Shown here: positions 56,821 to 64,000 of the stretch, piece by piece
Layout of the letters: every line of letters starts with the position of its first letter
Numbering within the stretch: the first letter of the stretch is position 1
Source: Scilla litardierei
Lineage: Eukaryota; Streptophyta; Magnoliopsida; Asparagales; Asparagaceae
DNA: 64,000 bases
Direction: 5' to 3'
Assembly: GCA_030789695.1 (NCBI GenBank)
Contig: JAULAV010008602.1
Location: 84,104 to 148,103, forward strand
Made by a program: the position numbers and the translations under genes
Notes under the pieces: generated by a model
Told to the model about the DNA's origin: nothing
The model's input: the letters and a program-made list of their open reading frames with translations, nothing else
The model's database searches: none

Positions 56821-57430
56821 AGTTCCTGTTGGGGGATGTATGCTCTCAGTTCATTTGTATTATATGCAAATGGATTTTAAAGTTGCAAAGAGTTTGCGAT
56901 ATAAGTTTAGAACATTAAAGATGTGGAAATTTTGCATATAATGCAAAAGGAGAATTAAATGTGTCGTAAAACATTTACATACATATTTAAATGCTTTGAA
57001 ATGGTTACCTGGATGACGAGATCGTCCCGGTCTAAATGCAGGTTCAAACCGCGTCTAAACCCCTCCACCCTCTTCCTGCCGTTGCACCACTCTCCACGTG
57101 CCTCTGCCCACTGCACCGCCGACTCCGCCTCCTCCTCCGCTCACGGCGACCCCACTTCGCCGCCCCCTCCGACCAAGCCACTGTCGCCCCCTCCGACCAA
57201 GCCACCGCCGCCATCTCTACGCTCCGACAGCCCGCAAGCAACGTCAGCAGCATCCACCGCTTCCCTCGACTGCAACACCACCCGTCGGTGCCTCAGCCCA
57301 CCGCCGTCGACCTCCATCAGTCCGCATCTGCCCCCTCTTGCCGACAACGCTACCCTCCGCCGCCCCTAGTTACCGACGGCGACTCCACGAACTCAAGGAG
57401 GCCCCACGCAATAGTTATCGCGAAACGTAT
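56821..57430. other. Low-complexity GC-rich stretch, no supported gene
   Basis: 56821-57030 is AT-rich with no signal. 57030-57430 is C-rich and gives Pro/Ser/Ala-rich frames in several readings on both strands, with a short internal repeat (CCCTCCGACCAAGCCAC twice near 57164-57202). It resembles the GC-rich leader part of Gypsy LTRs, but I see no LTR ends. Confidence 0.5.
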
Positions 57431-58200
57431 GTGGGATGCACAATAAACTTATATTAATACGTATATACGTATATATTAATAATTATATTAATATGTATAT
57501 TAATACATTAATACGTATACATAATAATATATTTAAGGGGATTGGTATTAAATTTATAATTAACATGTATGTGTCAGCAAAATACACGGGAAGAGCCAGA
57601 ATATCCAGTTCGACGAAACAGACGCATTGGCGCTAGTTTCATTGCCAAAAGACAAGTATATGTCTCACAATAAGTTTTTGAAGATAAAACCCAATTAAGG
57701 GAATATCACTTAAAGATGTATATCGTAAAATTTTCACGTACAATGACGTATGAGAAAAATATATGTTGTAGTACTAAACGAGACGGTAATTTTGACCCCT
57801 TGTTGGAAGAATTCTGACGTATAGTTTGCGCCGAATAAATCCTTGATTATATATCGTTAAAATCATTTCTTGATTTTAAAATTAGTTTTGATCTTTTAAA
57901 TTAAAAAATACATGTTAATTATTTTAAAATCTTGAAAAATACATACTAGCTTTAGAAAAATATTCTAAGCTTAAATATACTCATTTGCTTAATTATAATC
58001 GTTTCTGTGCTCATTTCTTAATACTATTGCATGTTTCCACGTTTCGTTTAATTGTTAAATTGAATCGTAAAGTTATGAAATTTTGTGAGACTATTATTAT
58101 GGACTATTGAGACATAGTGGAAAAATTGTATGCATTTAATACGATGCAAAGGAACAGAACAAAAATGAACGACTGATAGAATTTAATTGTAATTTATATT
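57431..58200. other. AT-rich stretch, no gene seen
   Basis: 57450-57530 is a simple ATTAATACGTATAT-type repeat. The rest has stops in all frames and no recognisable element. Confidence 0.6.
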
Positions 58201-59050
58201 GCTGACCTGACCCGTGGGATTAGGTAGTCCGATGTAGTAGAGATTGCTGATTGACTAGATCCACCTTATTGATAAATCTTGACCGTCGTCCTGATGGAGT
58301 CGGTAAGTAGAGAATACGGGTAGCTTTCGATGGTTCTGATGCATCTTAGTTACATCCTTCCTCAGACATTGGGATTTACAATAGAACAAATGTTAGTGAG
58401 TATCCACTTTATAGTGTGATACAGTCTTTTCCTTACAGGCTACAAATTACTATCAATCGTTTAACTACTACAGGTTGCAAATTAATCTTCATTTCTTATT
58501 GCGAATGTTATTAGAGGTTCTAACTACTAGCTAAAAACATTCCAGACATTATATATATATCTCACCATACTTTTTCTTACTCCACTTTCATATATGATGT
58601 AGTTCTTACGAATTAAACTCGTTAAATGTTCATACGATACGTATACCATGCTCTTAATCACTATGCCATATTAGTACAACATTTCTTACCACACTTTAAC
58701 ATACCATGCTCATATTCAAGATATGCTTTAACTCATGCCTCTCTCATATGTATGTTTTTAACTTTTCATTTACTGTGGGATTATACTTGTCAAGTAACCC
58801 TCGCTGATGGGCATTTTATTTTGTTGTCTTATGAAATGTCTGTCAGGACTTGAGAGTGAGTTTACAGAAGATCCTACTACAGAGGTCGAGCCAACGCTGG
58901 AGGATCACGTAAAGTTCCAGCCCACAGAAGACTAGAGCATTTTATTTACCTTCGCATCAGCACTTTCTATTTGAATAATGTAATTTGTTGTAGTTTGTTG
59001 TATTGGCCATGCTAGGCCCATGATGTATCTTAATTCCTGTACGTTTGATA
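58201..59050 (+). other. Possible Gypsy LTR remnant with acidic mini-ORF
   Basis: 58831-58935 encodes a 34-aa acidic peptide (ATG at 58831; ESEFTEDPTTEVEPTLED core), followed by T/G-rich DNA. This is the context in which X and G2 LTRs carry their acidic frames. LTR ends were not found, so this is a weak assignment. Confidence 0.35.
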
Positions 59051-59279
59051 TGTAATAATGTCGTTTGAGCTGTTTCTTAAAACTGCATGCAAGGACCTGC
59101 AATTTTTACACCGAAGCTTAGTGTGTTTAAACCAAGGAGGGAGAAAGAAAAAGAAAAAAGTACTCCTCCTTGTTTTAAGCACACCGCCGACCTACTCGCA
59201 TCCTTGCTCCCTAGTAGAATGGGAAGCATGGCGTGACAACTGTGTTACACCTCAACCCATACGGATCCCACTCTACTCA

Positions 59280-60059
59280 ATGCCAAGGTTAGTGACTTTA
59301 TTACTGCAGATGGAAGTTGGGATCTACATAAATTATTCCTGCATTTACCAGAAGGTATCGCTCTGAGGGTGTTTGCATATCATTTGCCAAAGTTTTGCAT
59401 GCAAGAAGATAATTATTGTTGGAGGTTCACTCAAGATTGTAGATTCACTACGAAGTCAGCGTATCAACTTTTATTGGATGAAAATTTAAGTATGTATTGA
59501 AGATCTCTCTTGGCTATGGCATCTCCCTCTCCCATCGCGGTAGATCCATTTCATATGGCTTGTATGCAGAGGAAGGATTGCTACTTTTCTCCTCAGGTTT
59601 CAAAGTGGTTTACCTGATTCGGCTGCTTGCCCTTTATGTGGTGCTGCTGAGGAAAGCATTATTCACGTCCTTATGGATTGCTCAAGAGCCGGAAAGGTAT
59701 GGAAATTTCTGACTGCCATTAATGAACATTGTAGTTTCTTCTCCATGCCTGATCGGGAATGGTTGGAGTTTGGGCTAAAAATAGTAGTGTACCATATAAA
59801 GTTCTATCTGCTACAACACTTTGGCGTATATGGGTAAGTAGGTGCAGGTCGGTTTTTCAGGAGGAGGAAGAACAACATGGTGAAATTGGATCATGTCGTA
59901 CCATATGCGTAGTGGCGGCAAAGATTCAGAAAGCTTTTGAAACTAAACTGAATATTAAGAAGGCCGTTCCCAGTGTGAATTGGAAGCCGCCTACATTTGG
60001 TTGGGTCAAATTGAATGTTGATTATGCGTCTAAAGGAAATCCAGGTGGAGCAGGGGGCT

Positions 60060-60112
<53 letters not shown>

Positions 60113-60483
60113 AAATTAGAAACCACCTGGGTGAATTGTTGTCAGGATTCTCAGCTTTCTTGGGCATTTGCACTAATCTAGCGGCTGAATTATATGCAAT
60201 CAGATTTGGTTTATCTTTGGCCTGGGAGAAAGGATACATGCGTGTTATTTGTGAATCTGATTCCCAGAGCTCCATTACGCTACTACAAAGCAATGACTTC
60301 TCCTTTCATTCCCTTTCTTCCATATTGAGTGACATTCACACCCTCATTAGCAGAGATTGGGACGTTCAACTAAGGCATACCTTGAGAGAAGGTAATTTCT
60401 GTGCGGATCTTCTAGCAAATTTGGGATTTCAACTTGAAGATGAGCTGCTCATTTACCAAGATTCTTCTGCCGCTCTTTCTTAA
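59280..60483 (+). pseudogene. LINE-type ORF2 3' relic (zf-RVT and RNase H), split by poly-G
   Basis: Non-LTR retrotransposon remnant with frameshifts. Near 59288 a stretch reads SDFITADGSWDLHKLFLHLP, typical of the region after the RT. Around 59620-59720 a zf-RVT motif is recognisable (CPLCGAAEESIIHVLMDCS). From about 59990 an RNase H-like domain (RVT_3 type) starts with WVKLNVDYASKGNPGGAG and resumes after the poly-G run as CTNLAAELYAIRFGLSLAWEKGY, ICESDSQS and LREGNFCADLLANLG, ending with a stop at 60481. The RT itself is absent. Stops and shifts make it non-functional. Confidence 0.82.
60060..60111. repeat. Homopolymer of 52 G
   Basis: Uninterrupted G run preceded by CAGGGGGCT, inside the Gly-rich segment of the LINE RNase H domain. 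It could be an expanded G tract, a strong G-quadruplex former, or a sequencing artefact. Confidence 0.95.
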
Positions 60484-61198
60484 TTCCTGTTGGCTGATGC
60501 CATCGGAACCTGTTTCGAGAGAGGTCTCAAGCTCAGTTAATCTTGTATTATGCTTTCCGATGTACCAAAAAAAGCGTCACGCCACCAGACTAAAGCCAAC
60601 TAGCATGCAGAGTCATTCCCTATAAAATTAATTTAAACCAATTTTTTGTATAAAAAATTAAAAACCCCAAGTTAAGCCGAGATTTGAGAGACGAACTTAT
60701 GACCTATGGCTATACAATCAAATGCCTTATCGCCAACCACTTATTTTGCTGTTGGAGTTGTATACATATGATATATGTACTAATAACAATCAGACACCAG
60801 CAATACAATTTAGACGTAGTTGGCAAGTCCGGCGAAAATTACCGTACTTGCCAAGTGTAGCCAAGTCGAAAAACGCCCAGTCAACACCCTGGGGCACTCA
60901 GTCAATGGCCCTGGTCGTCGACGTGGCGAAACTTATTCCATTTTGTTAAATAATTTTTTTGGTTGATTTTACTAATTATTTTAAATTTGTTTTCCAAAAA
61001 TTGTCCAATTTTATAAGGGAAAAAATTTTTAGTTGTGTAAGTGTGCACTGAGACAAAAAAAAACTTCAGTTTCTCATTTTTTTTGAAATTTTTATACGAT
61101 TGTTGTACATCTCATGGATGATCAAACACACCAAAAGTCAAGTAAATCCAATGCAATTTGATCCTCAATCTAACCCTTCCAAATTCAAAGATCACATA
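60484..61198. other. Intergenic stretch, no gene seen
   Basis: AT-rich with homopolymer tracts, and short frames without recognisable content. 60570-60720 could be the 3' tail of the LINE, but no poly-A or target duplication was established. Confidence 0.55.
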
Positions 61199-61199
61199 A

Positions 61200-61510
61200 G
61201 TTTCAGATAAATAGAATTTTTTACGAAAGGTAGATTGAGAGTCAAATGCCCCTAGCATTCAACTGTAATTGGGGTATTGAGGTTTTATGAGAAAAATGGG
61301 AATATGGTGTTTTTTGTACACGTATAGTTAGTTGTGTATGTGCATAACCCTTGCAAACAGAAGTTTCAGAAAAATAGAATTTTTTACAAAAGGTAGATTG
61401 AGAGTCAAATGCTCCTAGCATTCAACCGTATTTCTGGTTTTGAGGTTTTAGGAAAAATATGGGAATATGGGTTTTTTGTACAGTACAGTTAGTTGTGCAC
61501 GTGCATAGCT
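61200..61510. repeat. Tandem duplication of about 160 bp
   Basis: 61200-61351 and 61363-61510 share the same run of motifs (TTTCAGA-AATAGAATTTTTTAC, GGTAGATTGAGAGTCAAATG, CTAGCATTCAAC, GTTAGTTGTG), diverged by perhaps 10-15 percent by eye. Confidence 0.8.
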
Positions 61511-61548
61511 ACATCGTACCGATTCTATGTATAGTTCTAAAGTAGAAT

Positions 61549-61608
61549 AAGTTTAAAAAATGTTGATGAAAATAGATCAAGTTTAAAAAATGTTGATGAA
61601 AGTAGAAT
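61549..61608. repeat. Tandem duplication of 30 bp
   Basis: AAGTTTAAAAAATGTTGATG with 10 further bases, twice in direct succession, differing at about three positions. Confidence 0.88.
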
Positions 61609-61918
61609 AAGCCGTGTCATGCTTTCATGTGATCGAGCTTGGTCAATTTCAAAACCCCAATTTAAAAAAGGCCAGAAATTACCTTCGCTTCCCAGTGGGG
61701 CCACCCGAGGGATCGATCTCTGGTAGATACGAGACACGCATACGTCTTTAACCAGCTTTCCGATTAAAAAAAAAAAGAGTTACCAACCTGCTCATTTTAA
61801 AGGGTGCTGCTAGTCACATTACATTTTCTTCTTAAACATAATAAATTGCTACACACATTGCATATTGCAAAACACATTGCTAAACATTTCTTAAAGGTTC
61901 TTTTATTTTTAGGCTCGG

Positions 61919-62076
61919 ACTATATACACCGATTACATTCGGTGCATGCAACATTTTTTTTCTAAAAATAGAAAACACATCACATCATCAATTTATTCAT
62001 ACACCCGCTTTCCTTAATTTTTCTAATTTTAAACCCTAATCATTACATACACCGAATGACATTCGGTATATTTAGT
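61919..62076. mobile_element. Possible MITE with imperfect terminal inverted repeats
   Basis: The left end (61919-61948) and the reverse complement of the right end (62076-62046) share the ACTA-AT-ACCGA-CATTCGGTG-ATG pattern, about three quarters identical over 31 bp. Each end is itself a small palindrome (ACCGAATG / CATTCGGT at 62051-62067). The interior is short and AT-rich. No clear target duplication. Confidence 0.35.
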
Positions 62077-63278
62077 TCTGGCCAATTCTTAACAGCGCTT
62101 GTTGGTATGCGCACTTATTACCCGAGAGTGGGGCCCACTAGAAAATTTGGAAACAGCAAATAAGTTTGTGCGTTGACATTTCATTGATATTTATTATTAT
62201 CTTACACTAATACAATTCTAATAAACTGCTCACGTGTGTTATAAATTATGTGATGTGTTGGTTAATTAAAATTTTAAAACAGCAAAAAAATAAGGAAAAA
62301 GATAAATAAAAACAAAGATTTGAACCCCAGGCATCAAGTAAAATATATCAAAGTATCTGCCACTCGAGTCTTCAAACATGCATCGGCATGGGATATGCCT
62401 CTTGCGAAGCTCTAGAGACAACTGAATCCTGCCAGATTTCCTGCCAAATTTTAGAATTTTTTTAGATGGTCTTCAGAAATCTAATACCCCCCTGAATGAT
62501 CATGAAGCCAAAAAACTTGATTTCCAAAGTCTAGTCCAAACATGCGATTTTGTTGGATCAAACTTCATATTGTAACCATCCATCATCCATGATCATTAAC
62601 ATGAACTATGATATTGGCAAAAACTAGCTTGTAAAAAATCACAAACACCATGCATGATCTACTGATGTATACCCTGCCTGCTAATATCATAATGCACATA
62701 CTGGTCATTGTACAATGAGAGTAGGAGTGCCTTGTTTTGCATCTAATAATTTACTGTTACACCAAAAGAATCAAAAAAACTGATCAACATTTGAGGCAGC
62801 AGCTAGAATGAGCATCAATAAGAAAACAAAAGAGAGAATATGGTTTTTATTTCACATGGGGCTAAAAACAATGCATATGGTTAATCAAAATTTCACAACA
62901 TATAGCCTGCTCTCATTTCAAACAGGCAATTCATCACTGAAGACTTGTACCCTGCGCATTCTTTCATTCACAAATATGGTAACAAGCCTCTGACACTGGT
63001 TGAAGATCCTCTGCAAAAAGCTGAAGTTACATTTCCTACTGCAGGAAAGAAGCGCTGCAGGTTCTGAGTGATGATCTACGCAAAATTTCCTGCAAGCGTA
63101 TTTTAAGTTAAAAAATTTCGCTAAATATGCATGGGTTGCAGCTTGAATGCATGAAAACAAACCAGGATTCCTTGGAACCCGAAAATGCATATGCAGAGAT
63201 CATATTAATTCATCGTCGAAGGGCATATTATTATGAACTCACATCACTTCTGGCTCAGGGTGCCAGGCTGCAGGTGCT
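62077..63278. other. Intergenic DNA and probable 3' untranslated region of the POL5-like gene
   Basis: No element or second gene recognised. The part adjacent to 63279 lies downstream of the stop of the minus-strand gene and probably includes its 3' untranslated region; frames there are short and unrecognised. Confidence 0.5.
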
Positions 63279-64000
63279 TCATTGCGAAGGAGTTTTGAAG
63301 GGAAGAAACGAATTTCCAAGATGAGATTCGCACAAAGAATACGTGTCTGGCTTCAACGCCTTGAGAAATTGCTTTTTAAGATTGAGAACCGCGATAGCAT
63401 TCAGTGCCCGAGTGCAGAAGCGGCGGACCTCTGCTCGCCGGGATTGCTTCTCTGGCAACTGGCTCAGGAGAACTTGGATCAACTCACACAGTTCAGGAAG
63501 GTGTTTTCTTAATAACTTAGATGATGTTTTACTCGATGCATCTTCCCCTTTGGTGGAGGGAGTCCATGACTTCATAACGCAATCTACCACCTCAAGTGCT
63601 TCAATTCTTCGATATTCAGATTGTGTAACCTTGCATTTCTCCAGAAGAAACCCAAATAGCTCATGGCCAACCCATGGATGTCGCCGAATGACCTCTTTAA
63701 AAAACCCAGACTTCAGCCGGCATTTCCTACTCCCAAAGTAATCGATAAAGGTATGCTGGAACAATTTCACCACCCTCTCCCGTTCAGATTTGTCAAAGTT
63801 CCTTGATTGGATGATCTTCAATAGCCAAAATGTAGAGGCCTCAGCTAGGGATGAGACCTCTTTGACTGAAGATCTTGATGCTGATCTCAGGCTCTTCTCC
63901 AGCAGAGGTTCGAGGCTCGCAAGTGGTATGTCGTCACCTTTTGGATAGTCCTTTGCCTTGAATATTTTCTTCTGCAAAATTCCTTTTATTCGTAGTCCCA
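63279..64000 (-). CDS. DNA polymerase V / MYBBP1A (POL5)-like protein, C-terminal exon, partial
   Basis: Host gene entering from the right edge; stop at 63281-63279. The frame is open to the window end, reading GLRIKGI before LQKKIFKAKDYPKGDD, so the true start is outside. The exon is alpha-helical in character with Leu-rich repeats of basic and acidic residues. Stretches such as RLKSGFFKEVIRRHPWVGHELFGFLLEKC and SRRAEVRRFCTRALNAIAVLNLKKQFLKAL are recalled as typical of the C-terminus of plant POL5/MYBBP1A proteins. These are nucleolar proteins implicated in rRNA gene transcription and, despite the name, not established polymerases. Family assignment rests on memory of the family, not a search. 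No transposon interrupts this exon, and its codon use is unlike the elements to its left. Confidence 0.72.
   Translation of the reverse strand, partial: GLRIKGILQKKIFKAKDYPKGDDIPLASLEPLLEKSLRSASRSSVKEVSSLAEASTFWLLKIIQSRNFDKSERERVVKLFQHTFIDYFGSRKCRLKSGFFKEVIRRHPWVGHELFGFLLEKCKVTQSEYRRIEALEVVDCVMKSWTPSTKGEDASSKTSSKLLRKHLPELCELIQVLLSQLPEKQSRRAEVRRFCTRALNAIAVLNLKKQFLKALKPDTYSLCESHLGNSFLPFKTPSQ

Noticed and set aside
57036..57446. Pro/Ser-rich ORFs resembling a plant cell-wall protein
   Set aside because: Open in several frames on both strands, with an internal repeat and no signal peptide; looks like low-complexity DNA.
62918..63190. Minus-strand 90-aa ORF next to the POL5-like stop
   Set aside because: Lies in the probable 3' untranslated region and is not recognised; no splice signals linking it to the exon were evident.

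Overview
The window looks like plant nuclear DNA. It is almost wholly LTR retrotransposons of two superfamilies nested inside one another, long LTRs (1.7-3.4 kb) lie around internal regions with plant-type signals, and the right edge carries the last exon of a host gene resembling plant DNA polymerase V / MYBBP1A (POL5-like). Nothing bacterial (operons, ribosome binding sites, CRISPR, rRNA, tRNA genes) was seen. The species cannot be told from the sequence. Family names V, W, Y (Copia, Sirevirus-like) and Z, X, G2 (Ty3/Gypsy, Tekay/Del-like chromoviruses) are labels made here.

Layout. The oldest layer is Copia element Y: 5' LTR fragment 19430-20556, broken gag 20592-22135, then 53790-54086 and 3' LTR 54087-55856. 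Gypsy Z (6166-19429, minus strand) sits in Y's 5' LTR. Copia V (1-6165, left end outside the window) sits in Z's left LTR, and Copia W (12036-18825, target duplication TAGGT) in Z's right LTR. Y's internal region was hit by Gypsy X (22199-29511 plus 48275-53789, minus strand), present as LTR-internal-LTR-truncated internal. X's second LTR was hit by Gypsy G2 (29512-48274, minus strand), present as LTR-internal-LTR-internal-LTR with one 5-bp target duplication around the whole array. From 55857 rightwards lie an LTR end, a Copia reverse transcriptase relic, low-complexity and AT-rich DNA, an LTR-like remnant, a LINE 3' relic interrupted by 52 G, small tandem repeats and a possible MITE, then the POL5-like gene on the minus strand (63279 to the window end).

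How the parts work. X and G2 encode Gag, protease, reverse transcriptase, RNase H, integrase and a chromodomain-like tail; every copy carries at least one nonsense mutation. Gag and Pol are in different frames, and a 79-bp (G2) or 113-bp (X) intron-like segment sits exactly at the junction; X has a second 72-bp intron-like segment inside integrase. V, W and Y show only Gag, with no Pol, so they probably depended on Pol from other elements.

The most unusual signal is an array of inverted repeats (ACCGACTAG / CTAGTCGGT) just upstream of the likely core promoter in both Copia V and Gypsy X LTRs, with matching spacers and the same orientation relative to transcription. The two superfamilies seem to share a U3 module, and the repeat contains the ACCGAC core of the plant DRE/CRT stress element. 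Copia Y has the same layout built from a different palindrome (CAGTCGACTG).
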